A stretch of DNA of 22,145 nucleotides from positions 1 to 22,145 of the forward strand of contig JBJEFI010000004.1 of NCBI GenBank assembly GCA_051873875.1, given 5' to 3'. This document shows, piece by piece, positions 1 through 6,861 of the stretch. Both the position numbers and the translations under genes were made by a program. Positions within the stretch are counted from its first letter, which is position 1, and each line of letters begins with the position of its first letter. Under the pieces are notes generated by a model. It was not told where the DNA came from. It worked only from the letters and a program-made list of their open reading frames with translations, and did no database searches. The stretch is from JBJEFI01 sp051873875 (GTDB taxonomy: Bacteria > Bacillota > Bacilli > Bacillales > Bacillaceae_G).

Positions 1-27
1 AAATCCCTCGACATCGAGGGATTTTTT
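1..27. terminator. Intrinsic terminator downstream of the thioesterase gene
   Basis: A 10-bp perfect stem (1-10 with 15-24) around an ACAT loop lies just past the stop of the minus-strand gene at 30. The plus side has a run of T; the minus-side T tail runs off the window edge, so it may be bidirectional. Confidence 0.75.
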
Positions 28-29
28 GT

Positions 30-398
30 TTATTTTTTAGTAATGGCAACTGTACAACGAGAAATACAAATTAACTTTTCATTTTCATCCATTATTTTAA
101 TGTCCCATACCATTGTTGTACGTCCTTGATGTAATGGCGTTGCAACTGCTGTTACGACTCCTTCGCGCTTTGGACGAATATGATTTGCATTTATTTCTAA
201 ACCAAAACAAATTTCATTTTCTTGATCAATACATTGATATGTACCAAAGCTAGCAACTGTTTCAGCTAATACTACAGATGCCCCACCATGTAAATAACCA
301 AGAGGCTGTTTTGTTCGTTCATCTACAGGCATCGTTGCCACAACTCGTTGTGGTGTTATTGTTTCAAACTTAATTCCTAAATGATCCACCATATGCAT
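30..398 (-). CDS. Hotdog-fold PaaI/MenI-type acyl-CoA thioesterase (YuxO-like)
   Basis: About 122 aa, the usual size of single hotdog-domain thioesterases. The hotdog helix motif LGYLHGGASVVLAE (about residues 28-41) and the later GLEINANHIRP stretch are characteristic of the PaaI family and of Bacillus YuxO, which has been linked to DHNA-CoA hydrolysis in menaquinone synthesis. That substrate is an inference from family resemblance. The frame is open as far as 539, but that extension is antisense-like sequence inside pepA. The ATG at 396-398 has GGGGGAG five bases upstream and is the credible start; the ATG at 390-392 is an alternative. It starts 23 bases after the pepA stop with no terminator between, so it is probably co-transcribed with pepA. 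Cytoplasmic; no signal peptide. Confidence 0.85.
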   Translation of the reverse strand: MHMVDHLGIKFETITPQRVVATMPVDERTKQPLGYLHGGASVVLAETVASFGTYQCIDQENEICFGLEINANHIRPKREGVVTAVATPLHQGRTTMVWDIKIMDENEKLICISRCTVAITKK

Positions 399-421
399 AG
401 AAACTCCCCCATCCCTACTTA

Positions 422-1903
422 TTAAAATTTCTCTATTAATGTTGCTAACGTACGAACCATCACACCCGTTGCCCCTACTGGTCCAAGGGCATGAGGTGTC
501 TTTGTTTCCGATGTCCCAGCAATGTCTAAATGAAGCCATGGTGTCTCTTCGGCAAATTCTCCAACGAAGGTTCCTGCCATAATCGCATGACCCTCACGTC
601 CTGGAGAATTATTTAAGTCTGCAAATTTACTATTTCGAACACGTTGTTTATCACGATCGAAAATTGGTAATCGCCATACTTGTTCATCATTTTCTTTTGA
701 TGCCCTAACAAGTTTATCATAAAAAGCATCATTGTTACTCATCACACCCGTTGTCTGATTACCAAGTGCTACAATAATACCACCTGTTAAAGTTGCTACA
801 TCAATTAGATAATTAGCTCCTAATGTTTTTGCATATGTAATTCCATCTGCTAAAGCTAGGCGCCCTTCCGCATCTGTATTTAATACTTCAATTGTTTTTC
901 CACTCATTGATGTAATGACATCATCTGGTTTAAATGCCGTATCACTCACCATATTATCCGTTGAAGGAATAACCACCATGACATTTTGTTTCGGTTGAAT
1001 TTGAGCAATAATTTCCATCGCTCCTAATACGGATGCAGCACCACCCATATCACCTTTCATTCCTACCATGCCATCACGAGGTTTTAAAGAATAGCCACCT
1101 GTATCATAGGTAATTCCTTTCCCAACTAACGCAATAACATCTGTCCATTCTTCTTTTCCTTGATACATTAACGCAATCATTTTCGGTGGATTTTTAGAAC
1201 CTTGGTTAACAGCTAATAATGCGCCCATCCCTAGTTCTTCCATCTCTTCCTTATCTAAAATGACACATTTCAAATTGTAACGATTCCCTAAATCAATTGC
1301 ATAGTTTGCTAAATCTGTTGCTGTTAATAAATTAGCTGGTCTATTTGTTAATGAACGGGCATTGTTTGTTGCCACTCCATATACATATCCACTCCATAAT
1401 GAATAAGATAGTTCTTCATTCACAGCAGGAACAATCGCCACTACCTTTTCTAAGCTAAAAGGTGCTTCTTTCTTTTGTTTATAATGCTCTAATTCATAAT
1501 TTGCTAATATAAATCCTTCCCCTAATAAATGGGCAGACTCAAATAATGAAACATCGCCTTGTAAAAAAGATTCTAGCAAAATCGATACATTTGCACTTTT
1601 ATCTTCTTTTAATCGTTTCATTACCGTTCCAAATACAATACGTAACGTATGTTTTGTGTATGTTTCCTTCTTCCCTAATCCAACAAAATAAACACGTTTC
1701 ACCTCTTCGTTAAAGGTATGAATCTTTGTGATTTTATTTCGTTTTGTAGAAACATCCCCATCTGCTACTAATGTATGTACATGATTTCCTAACCAATTTT
1801 TTGCGACTGCTGTCACACCCGTAAAATCTTCGTTGTCAAAAATTCCGATTACAATTGATGGTTGATACGCGCTGCGCTCGTTATATTGTTTTAATTCAAA
1901 CAT
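422..1903 (-). CDS. pepA: Leucyl aminopeptidase, peptidase family M17
   Basis: About 493 aa, the normal length for M17 cytosol aminopeptidases, which release N-terminal residues using two metal ions. The M17 signature NTDAEGRL is at about residues 342-349. The metal-binding and catalytic segment GKGITYDTGGYSLKPRDGM is followed by GMKGDMGGAA. The N-terminal non-catalytic domain and C-terminal catalytic domain are both complete. The frame is open further upstream, but the ATG at 1901-1903 has GAGGAGGGA eight bases before it and starts MFELKQYNER, as the family does; the extra upstream residues are not supported. The B. subtilis counterpart is YuiE. It appears to head a two-gene unit with the thioesterase downstream and has its own promoter-like sequence. 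Confidence 0.95.
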   Translation of the reverse strand: MFELKQYNERSAYQPSIVIGIFDNEDFTGVTAVAKNWLGNHVHTLVADGDVSTKRNKITKIHTFNEEVKRVYFVGLGKKETYTKHTLRIVFGTVMKRLKEDKSANVSILLESFLQGDVSLFESAHLLGEGFILANYELEHYKQKKEAPFSLEKVVAIVPAVNEELSYSLWSGYVYGVATNNARSLTNRPANLLTATDLANYAIDLGNRYNLKCVILDKEEMEELGMGALLAVNQGSKNPPKMIALMYQGKEEWTDVIALVGKGITYDTGGYSLKPRDGMVGMKGDMGGAASVLGAMEIIAQIQPKQNVMVVIPSTDNMVSDTAFKPDDVITSMSGKTIEVLNTDAEGRLALADGITYAKTLGANYLIDVATLTGGIIVALGNQTTGVMSNNDAFYDKLVRASKENDEQVWRLPIFDRDKQRVRNSKFADLNNSPGREGHAIMAGTFVGEFAEETPWLHLDIAGTSETKTPHALGPVGATGVMVRTLATLIEKF

Positions 1904-1927
1904 ATCATCAATCCCTCCTCTTTCTCT

Positions 1928-1956
1928 ATTATAGAAGAAAAAGAATGCTGTCTCTA
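1928..1956 (-). promoter_or_regulatory. Candidate SigA promoter of pepA
   Basis: On the minus strand, TAGAGA (1951-1956; 4 of 6 matches to TTGACA), a 17-base spacer and a perfect TATAAT (1928-1933), about 25 bases before the pepA start and just upstream of its ribosome binding site. Sequence match only. Confidence 0.5.
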
Positions 1957-2068
1957 TGATAAAATAAATTTTCTGTAAATGAAGCAATTGGAGAGTATTG
2001 AATGTATATTAATAAAAAAGTGCATCTCATAAATAGAGAAATATAATACCAATAAAATAAATAACAAT

Positions 2069-2105
2069 AAAAAGGACTCCCTAGTATAATAAGAGAGCCT
2101 TCTGC
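2069..2105 (-). terminator. Terminator downstream of yuiC
   Basis: On the minus strand, an imperfect stem (AAGG..CTCT pairing with AGGGAG.CCTT) is followed by TTTTTATT, immediately after the yuiC stop at 2109. The stem has mismatches, so it is weaker than the other terminators in the window. Confidence 0.55.
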
Positions 2106-2108
2106 TGC

Positions 2109-2720
2109 TTATTTCTTTTCTTTCTTGGAACGAAATACTTGAAGTGCTTGTTCATTATTTAATGCATTTATTTCTGCTTCCGTTAATCTACCATTACCTT
2201 CTTTTACAATATATACTTTTACCGTCTGTTTTCCCCAATCGTTATAAACATCCTCCACCGTATTAAAATACAAATCAATTCGATTTCCTTTAATTGCACC
2301 ACCTTTGTCAGCTACAATACCAAAGCCATAACCCGGTACAAACAAAATTGTGCCAATTGGAAAAATTGTTAAATCCGCTGCAATTGTAGAATAATAATCT
2401 CTTCTCACCTTTACACCCGAATATGTAATTCCATATTCCGGATGATCCACTGACTTCCCTGTCGACTCAACGCCAGCCGTATAACCCGTTGCAACAACAA
2501 ATTCTGATGGATACTCACTAAAATCCATTTTCTTTTCAAGTGATTCATACCATTTTCCTTGAACTTCAATTTCTTCGATTTCTTTCACTTCATTATTTTG
2601 ATAGTAAGAATAGAGTTCTGTTACGGACATATTCGTAAAAAATTGAACGGTACAAACCATTGCCCACAAAAATAAAAAACTCATCCCTATTAGAATGATT
2701 CCTTGTTTTATCTTATTCAT
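2109..2720 (-). CDS. yuiC: YuiC-like 3D-domain protein (MltA-related muralytic enzyme)
   Basis: 203 aa. Residues about 8-28 form one hydrophobic N-terminal segment, a signal anchor or uncleaved signal peptide, so the protein is expected outside the membrane. The C-terminal half carries the 3D domain, named for three conserved aspartates: ATGYTAGVESTGK, then FPIGTILFVPGYGFGIVADKGGAIKGNRIDLYF (given here only as landmarks, about residues 120-153). YuiC of B. subtilis, a stationary-phase survival protein, has a fold related to the MltA lytic transglycosylase barrel and acts on peptidoglycan; the assignment here is by sequence resemblance and conserved position next to pepA and yuiB. The SD (GAGGGGTG) lies about 12 bases before the ATG and inside a hairpin, described separately. 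The last residues are a lysine-rich tail. Confidence 0.85.
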   Translation of the reverse strand: MNKIKQGIILIGMSFLFLWAMVCTVQFFTNMSVTELYSYYQNNEVKEIEEIEVQGKWYESLEKKMDFSEYPSEFVVATGYTAGVESTGKSVDHPEYGITYSGVKVRRDYYSTIAADLTIFPIGTILFVPGYGFGIVADKGGAIKGNRIDLYFNTVEDVYNDWGKQTVKVYIVKEGNGRLTEAEINALNNEQALQVFRSKKEKK

Positions 2721-2729
2721 TCTTAATTT

Positions 2730-2752
2730 AACACCCCTCTATAAGGAGTGTT
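2730..2752 (-). promoter_or_regulatory. Hairpin covering the yuiC Shine-Dalgarno
   Basis: On the minus strand AACACTCC (2745-2752) pairs with GGGGTGTT (2730-2737) around a 7-base loop: 8 bp with one T-G wobble. The right arm includes most of the GAGGGGTG ribosome binding site of yuiC. There is no T tract, so it is not a terminator. A translational effect is inferred. Confidence 0.4.
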
Positions 2753-2762
2753 CCCACAAAAA

Positions 2763-2789
2763 ATAAAAAAAAACCGCATAAGCGATTTT
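2763..2789 (-). terminator. Terminator downstream of yuiB
   Basis: Minus strand: AAATCGC-TTAT-GCGGTTT stem followed by a long T run, starting at the base after the yuiB stop. It separates yuiB from yuiC transcriptionally, at least in part. Confidence 0.75.
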
Positions 2790-3107
2790 TTAAAACATTT
2801 GATACCCATTTTTTCGTAAAATTTTAATTCCAAATCCGGATAAAATTGCGCCAACAAATCCTGTCAAACAAATAGCAATATCTGCCGTACTTAACGATGT
2901 TAAAATCGTTCCTACTTGAGAAAAAGCAGCACCTGGATCTGAAAAATAATCGCTAATTTTCATTTGGTCTGTAATCATAATAAAAACAACTGGATAAATA
3001 ATTGCCATAATCCACGTCATTCTTAATAACATATTTAACAAAAAACCAATCCCAAAAAATAGAACAAAAAACAATACCATTGATAATAATAAAACTGGTA
3101 TACTCAA
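2790..3107 (-). CDS. yuiB: YuiB-like small membrane protein, unknown function
   Basis: 105 aa. Three hydrophobic segments are visible: about residues 3-27, 30-46 and 73-93, joined by short polar stretches (TDQMKISDYFSDPGAAF). The last residues are basic (KILRKNGYQMF), suggesting a cytoplasmic C-terminus. It resembles YuiB of B. subtilis in length, hydrophobic pattern and position between yuiC and yumB. No enzymatic motif is seen and I do not assign a function. The start is TTG (3105-3107) with GGAGGGG about six bases upstream; there is no better ATG. A promoter with a perfect -35 box lies upstream and a strong terminator lies directly after the stop, so it may be monocistronic. Confidence 0.8.
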   Translation of the reverse strand: MSIPVLLLSMVLFFVLFFGIGFLLNMLLRMTWIMAIIYPVVFIMITDQMKISDYFSDPGAAFSQVGTILTSLSTADIAICLTGFVGAILSGFGIKILRKNGYQMF

Positions 3108-3136
3108 GCCATTCCCCTCCTAACCCCTATACCCTT

Positions 3137-3165
3137 ATAGTAAGAAAATAAAAAATTTGTGTCAA
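3137..3165 (-). promoter_or_regulatory. SigA-type promoter of yuiB
   Basis: Minus strand: perfect TTGACA (3160-3165), 17-base spacer, TACTAT -10 (3137-3142; 4 of 6), ending 29 bases before the TTG start of yuiB. The best-scoring -35 box seen in the window. Confidence 0.65.
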
Positions 3166-3184
3166 ATAAGATAAACCGATGGAG

Positions 3185-3229
3185 ATCCAAATTTGTATAA
3201 CGTACATAGTAAGTTATACAAATTTGGAT
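3185..3229. repeat. Perfect 17-bp inverted repeat
   Basis: 3185-3201 (ATCCAAATTTGTATAAC) is exactly complementary to 3213-3229 around an 11-base loop. No T tract follows directly. Read on the minus strand, the bases after it (CTCCATCGGTTTA) resemble the 3' box of the structured repeat seen at 3414-3490 and 6059-6127, so it may be an opposite-facing member of that family. Resemblance is by eye. Confidence 0.6.
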
Positions 3230-3262
3230 TCTTCTGGCAGGTGTTGGAGCACGAGCAACAAC

Positions 3263-3284
3263 AAGTCCGCACTTAGACTTTTTT
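3263..3284 (+). terminator. Weak terminator-like hairpin at the edge of the gap
   Basis: AAGTC (3263-3267) pairs with GACTT (3276-3280), followed by T up to the N run. Only 5 bp and cut by the gap; it could equally be part of the repeat element. Confidence 0.3.
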
Positions 3285-3384
3285 NNNNNNNNNNNNNNNN
3301 NNNNNNNNNNNNNNNNNNNNNNNNNNNNNNNNNNNNNNNNNNNNNNNNNNNNNNNNNNNNNNNNNNNNNNNNNNNNNNNNNNNN
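3285..3384. other. Assembly gap of exactly 100 N
   Basis: A run of 100 N, a standard placeholder for a gap of unknown size. It lies between hairpin-rich repeat segments, which suggests the assembly failed in a repeat. B. subtilis has a small gene (yuiA) between yuiB and yumB; whether one is hidden here cannot be seen. The 3108-3589 interval has no supportable gene. Confidence 0.95.
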
Positions 3385-3490
3385 GAAGACAGCCGGAGGT
3401 TAGACAAAGATAAACTGTAGGCAGTATTTTTTATATCTCGCAGTGTAAACAAGAGATATAAAGAATAGGGCTCCGAAGGTTTAACAATAA
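3385..3490 (+). repeat. Tandem copies of a structured intergenic repeat
   Basis: Right after the gap is a 3' box, GCCGGAGGTTAGACAA, that must belong to a first copy hidden in the N run. A second copy follows: ACTGTAGGCAGT (from 3415), an imperfect hairpin with a perfect 9-bp core (TTATATCTC with GAGATATAA), then GGCTCCGAAGGTTTAACAA ending near 3487. The copy at 6059-6127 shares the 5' and 3' boxes but has an unrelated hairpin sequence. Not a known named family to me. Confidence 0.5.
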
Positions 3491-3537
3491 GAAAAACAAA
3501 GACGCTCTTTTTTATCTTTCCTAGTAAAAATACGGAA

Positions 3538-3575
3538 TATAAAAAAGACTATCTTAAAAAGATAGCCTTTTTGTG
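3538..3575 (-). terminator. Terminator of yumB
   Basis: Minus strand: GGCTATCTT pairs with AAGATAGTC (one G-T pair) and is followed by TTTTTTATA, about 15 bases past the yumB stop. Confidence 0.8.
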
Positions 3576-3589
3576 AAATGTAGCACATA

Positions 3590-4804
3590 TTAGAACATTT
3601 TTAATTTCCCTTTTTTCAATACAAGTAACGGACCGCCTAATAAGAATAAGTAACGGTTATCAATTAATTTTTTCATGAAAGAAGCTTTTTTGCCAATTAG
3701 CTTTTTACCAAAGACAACTCCAATTGCATCATCGTGACCTAGTGAGCATACAGTTCCCTTAATATCTGGTTTAAATGCTTCCATGTCCCCTTTACCACGA
3801 ACAAGTACTGTTAAGTTATGTGAACATGTAAATGCTTCTTGAATGGCAATTTGCGCTGTTGGCGGGAATGGACGATTGTTTGCTGGATCAATGATTAAAG
3901 CTGTATCTCCAACAACGAAAATGTCTTCTTGCCCTGGTATACGTAAGTATTCATCTACTTTAATGCGTCCACGTGGTGCTTCAAATCCAGCTTTCTCAAC
4001 GATTGAGCTTCCACGAACACCTGCAGCCCATACAACTGTAGCAGATTTAATAAATTCTGTTTCTTCCCCTTTAGCTACATAAATGCCGTCTTCTGTACAT
4101 TCTTTAATCGCTGTACCAATACGGAATTCTACGCCTTTTTTCTGTAATGTGTTTACTGCATAATTCACTAATTCTGAATCAAAACCAGGTAGTACCATTG
4201 GTGCAGCTTCCACACAGATTATGCGCACTTTTTCACGTTCAATATCATACTCATGGCATAATTGAGGTACACGGTTTGCTACCTCTGCAACGAATTCAAT
4301 TCCAGTGAAACCAGCGCCACCGACAACAATTGTTAATAACTCATCACGTTTTTCCTCTGTATTATTGTAAAGAGAAAACATATATTCAATGTGTTCACGA
4401 ATACGACGAGCAGCATTAATATTAGCAATTGAAAAAGCATGCTCTTTTAATCCTTTAATGCCAAATGTTTCTGATTCAAAACCTAAACCTACTACTAAAT
4501 AGTCATAATCTAGTTCACCATCTTTAGTTTGTACTTTTTTCTGAACTGGATCAATATTTTCTACTGTTGTTTGTAAAAATTTCACTTTATTACAATCAAT
4601 TACTTCACTAATTTGAATACGAGTACGGTCATGATGCAATGTACCAGCTGCATTTTCATGTAACCATGTTGACTGGTAATGATAGTCATTTTTGTTTACT
4701 AACGTGATATCTGCTTCGTTTACACCTAATGTTTTTTGTAAACGGGCTGCTGTCATAATTCCCCCATATCCAGCACCTAGTATTAAAATTTTTGGCTTGT
4801 TCAC
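3590..4804 (-). CDS. yumB: Type II NADH dehydrogenase-like flavoprotein (YumB)
   Basis: 404 aa, typical of single-subunit NDH-2 enzymes, which pass electrons from NADH to menaquinone at the inner membrane face without pumping protons. An N-terminal FAD Rossmann motif, ILGAGYGG, is at residues 8-15; a second dinucleotide motif, VVGGAGFTGIEFVAEVA, comes at about 155-170; the FAD-closing GDTALI is near 300. The C-terminal region is short and hydrophobic/basic, suiting peripheral membrane attachment. I chose GTG at 4802-4804: AAAGGTGG lies eight bases upstream and the protein then begins close to the FAD motif, as in B. subtilis YumB. The ATG at 4823-4825 has no SD. Divergent from yumC. YumB is one of several NDH paralogues in Bacillus; whether it is the main respiratory enzyme is not shown. 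Confidence 0.88.
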   Translation of the reverse strand: MNKPKILILGAGYGGIMTAARLQKTLGVNEADITLVNKNDYHYQSTWLHENAAGTLHHDRTRIQISEVIDCNKVKFLQTTVENIDPVQKKVQTKDGELDYDYLVVGLGFESETFGIKGLKEHAFSIANINAARRIREHIEYMFSLYNNTEEKRDELLTIVVGGAGFTGIEFVAEVANRVPQLCHEYDIEREKVRIICVEAAPMVLPGFDSELVNYAVNTLQKKGVEFRIGTAIKECTEDGIYVAKGEETEFIKSATVVWAAGVRGSSIVEKAGFEAPRGRIKVDEYLRIPGQEDIFVVGDTALIIDPANNRPFPPTAQIAIQEAFTCSHNLTVLVRGKGDMEAFKPDIKGTVCSLGHDDAIGVVFGKKLIGKKASFMKKLIDNRYLFLLGGPLLVLKKGKLKMF

Positions 4805-4853
4805 TTCCCCAACCACCTTTTGCATAATAGTAATAATTTAGAATTTTTAAAAT

Positions 4854-4883
4854 TAATTTAAAATTGTTCTAAATTTGTCACAA
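4854..4883 (-). promoter_or_regulatory. Candidate yumB promoter with TTGTGACAA palindrome
   Basis: On the minus strand TTGTGA (4878-4883) can act as -35, with TAAATT (about 4855-4860) 17 bases further as -10. The -35 is inside the near-palindrome TTGTGACAA (4875-4883). A similar TTGTGA..TCACAA palindrome overlaps the -35 of yutJ. The AT-rich surroundings make the -10 uncertain. Confidence 0.35.
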
Positions 4884-5061
4884 AAAATTTAAATATCTAC
4901 TTCAAATCATATGCTAATTCTGCTTATTTTTCAACAATTAACTTTTTTTAAATAAAAATAAATTATTAAAACATTGAATATCTTCATTAAAGTATTTTCA
5001 TTTAAAATATGTTATGATTTTTTAAGAAAGTTGCCATTATACAAGGGGGTAAAAAATCATA

Positions 5062-6048
5062 ATGGAAAATCAAAAAACATATGATATTACAATTATTGGT
5101 GGAGGGCCTACAGGTTTATTCACGGCATTTTATGGAGGAATGAGACAAGCATCAGTAAAAATTATTGAAAGCTTACCTCAATTAGGCGGACAACTATCTG
5201 CACTTTATCCAGAAAAATTCATCTATGATGTCGCTGGCTTTCCAAAAGTTCGGGCACAAGAACTAATTAACAATTTAAAAGAACAAATGAGTAAATTTCA
5301 ACCTACTGTTTGTTTAGAACAATCTGTTGAAACTGTAGAAAAACTTGAAAACGGTATCTTTAAACTTGTGACAGATAAAGAGATACATTATTCCAAATCA
5401 ATTATTATCACAGCTGGGAATGGTGCTTTCCAACCTAGAAAATTAGAAATCCCAGATACAGAGAAATTTGAATATACAAATTTACACTACTTTGTAGATG
5501 ATATGAATAAATTTGCTGGTAAAAATGTTGTTGTATTTGGTGGTGGGGATTCTGCTGTAGACTGGACAATGATGTTGGAGCCAATTGCGAAAAGCGTCAC
5601 AATCATTCACCGACGCGATAAGTTCCGTGCCCATGAGCATAGCGTAGAAAACTTAGTGAATTCTAATGCAATCGTCAAAACACCTCACGTACCTGTTGAA
5701 GTAGTAGGTGAAGATCGTATTACACAAGTTGTTATTCAACATGCTAAGACAGAGGAAAAAGAAATATTAGATGTAGATGATGTGATCGTAAACTACGGCT
5801 TTGTTTCTTCATTAGGACCAATTAAAACATGGGGGTTAGAAATTGAGAAAAACTCCATCATTGTTAACTCAAAAATGGAAACAAATATCCCAGGTATTTA
5901 TGCTGCTGGAGACATTTGTACGTATGAAGGCAAAGTAAAATTAATTGCTTGTGGCTTTGGTGAAGCACCAACAGCAGTTAACAATGCAAAAGCATACTTC
6001 GATCCAAAAGCGAAAGTACAACCATTGCATAGTTCTAGTATGTTTTAA
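5062..6048 (+). CDS. yumC: Ferredoxin/flavodoxin-NADP(+) reductase, thioredoxin-reductase-like (YumC)
   Basis: 328 aa. FAD motif IIGGGPTG at residues 11-18, then GGQLSALYPEKFIYDVAGFP. The NADP-binding domain has FGGGDSAVDW (about 160-169) followed by the arginine-rich IIHRRDKFRAHEHS, typical of NADPH selection. The closing FAD motif is AGDICTYEGKVKLIACGFGEA near 290. There is no redox CxxC between the domains, so it is not a thioredoxin reductase; this pattern defines the TrxR-like ferredoxin-NADP reductases of which B. subtilis YumC is the type example. It supplies or takes electrons from ferredoxin or flavodoxin in the cytoplasm. The ATG is preceded by AAGGGGG at a slightly long distance (about 12 bases). 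Monocistronic: divergent from yumB and followed by a repeat element and a strong terminator. Confidence 0.93.
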   Translation: MENQKTYDITIIGGGPTGLFTAFYGGMRQASVKIIESLPQLGGQLSALYPEKFIYDVAGFPKVRAQELINNLKEQMSKFQPTVCLEQSVETVEKLENGIFKLVTDKEIHYSKSIIITAGNGAFQPRKLEIPDTEKFEYTNLHYFVDDMNKFAGKNVVVFGGGDSAVDWTMMLEPIAKSVTIIHRRDKFRAHEHSVENLVNSNAIVKTPHVPVEVVGEDRITQVVIQHAKTEEKEILDVDDVIVNYGFVSSLGPIKTWGLEIEKNSIIVNSKMETNIPGIYAAGDICTYEGKVKLIACGFGEAPTAVNNAKAYFDPKAKVQPLHSSSMF

Positions 6049-6058
6049 TTTAGAAAAA

Positions 6059-6127
6059 TCGTAGGCGGTCTTTTCAGTATTACGTAGCAAAGCAAGTAAT
6101 ACTGAAAAGAGTACTCCGGAGATTAGA
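6059..6127 (+). repeat. Structured repeat element in the yumC 3' region
   Basis: GTAGGCGG is followed by a perfect 15-bp inverted repeat (6069-6083 with 6096-6110, 12-base loop) and then the 3' box CTCCGGAGATTAGACAA (6114-6130 approximately). It shares the flanking boxes with the copy at 3414-3490, while the hairpin arms differ completely. It lies between the yumC stop and its terminator. Confidence 0.5.
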
Positions 6128-6167
6128 CAATTAAATATTGCCTAAACTCATACTATCTAATATACAA

Positions 6168-6197
6168 AAAAAGCAGGATAATGATATCCTGCTTTTT
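6168..6197. terminator. Bidirectional terminator between yumC and the acetyltransferase gene
   Basis: A 13-bp perfect stem (6168-6180 with 6185-6197) with an ATGA loop and A/T runs on both sides, between two convergent genes. Confidence 0.9.
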
Positions 6198-6212
6198 CTA
6201 TTTTCGATTTAT

Positions 6213-6677
6213 TTAACATTCATAAACCATTTTTAAAAATTCATATGTACTCTCATTTGTCTCTTGCATAAACATATTGACTTCTTTAAATCCAATCCTT
6301 TTATATACGTTTATTGCTCTTTGATTAAAAGTTGCAACAGACAAGGTTATTTTTTCTGGTGTATATGTTGCTTTTATAAAATCCATACTTGCCTTTAGAA
6401 AATTTATTCCATTTCCTTTACCAGTCAAATCTGGTTTCATTCCTAAACCGATATCAATTAAAGTATCCGTTATTTTATTAATGCTTAAAAATCCAATTAC
6501 TTCATTATTTTTCATAACAGCAAACATCGTATTGCCTCGTTTTTCAACGTCTAAAAATGCTTCTAAATCTTCTTGATCGGCTTCCATATCATAAAAAGCA
6601 TACTCATCTTCATAGTGCCAATGATATGCAATTTGTTCAGCTTGTTGTTGTGTCATCACTTCAAACTTATATTTCAT
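6213..6677 (-). CDS. GNAT-family N-acetyltransferase, substrate unknown
   Basis: 154 aa, one GNAT domain. Strand IGFLSINK (about residues 61-68) leads to motif A: IGLGMKPDLTGKGNGINFLKA (about 76-96), where the Q/R-x-x-G-x-G acetyl-CoA loop appears as LTGKGNG. Motif B follows as LSVATFNQRAINVYKRIGF (about 112-130), the usual asparagine and tyrosine region. The N-terminal EQIAYHWHYEDEYAFYDM is typical of a subgroup of Bacillus acetyltransferases of unassigned substrate. GAGAGGGG lies about six bases before the ATG. It stands alone between a bidirectional terminator and the terminator of yutM. The substrate cannot be inferred from its neighbours. Confidence 0.85.
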   Translation of the reverse strand: MKYKFEVMTQQQAEQIAYHWHYEDEYAFYDMEADQEDLEAFLDVEKRGNTMFAVMKNNEVIGFLSINKITDTLIDIGLGMKPDLTGKGNGINFLKASMDFIKATYTPEKITLSVATFNQRAINVYKRIGFKEVNMFMQETNESTYEFLKMVYEC

Positions 6678-6802
6678 AAAAATCCCCTCTCATTTTCATT
6701 AGCACTATATTTACTATTCACTACTCCCATTCCACAACAAAATCATACTTTCATTTTAGCATAACGAATCAATTCCTTTATTGAAGAAAATCATTGCATC
6801 AA

Positions 6803-6835
6803 TAAAAAAGCCCAACTCACCTATGAATTGGACTA
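6803..6835 (-). terminator. Terminator of the dapF-yutM unit
   Basis: Minus strand: an 11-bp stem (6824-6834 with 6809-6819, two G-T pairs), 4-base loop, followed by TTTTTT; about 27 bases past the yutM stop. Confidence 0.8.
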
Positions 6836-6861
6836 TTTACTCATTTATTATTTAATTTCTA

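Noticed and set aside
399..539. N-terminal extension of the hotdog thioesterase upstream of 398
   Set aside because: The extra residues overlap the pepA 3' end on the same strand in another frame, resemble no family sequence, and lack an SD; the ATG at 396-398 has one.
3179..3403. A plus-strand ORF of 74 codons spanning the N run
   Set aside because: Almost half of it is N and the rest is hairpin and repeat DNA; no SD and no recognisable protein.
3185..3490. A CRISPR array
   Set aside because: The repeats are few, hairpin-based and of unequal size with no regular spacers, and there are no cas genes.
4846..4866. A Fur or PerR box in the TTAGAA...TTCTAA inverted repeat between yumB and yumC
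   Set aside because: The two halves are too far apart and the region is nearly pure A/T, so chance symmetry is expected.
5062..6048. Thioredoxin reductase
   Set aside because: No CxxC redox motif between the FAD and NADP domains; fits the YumC-type ferredoxin-NADP reductases.
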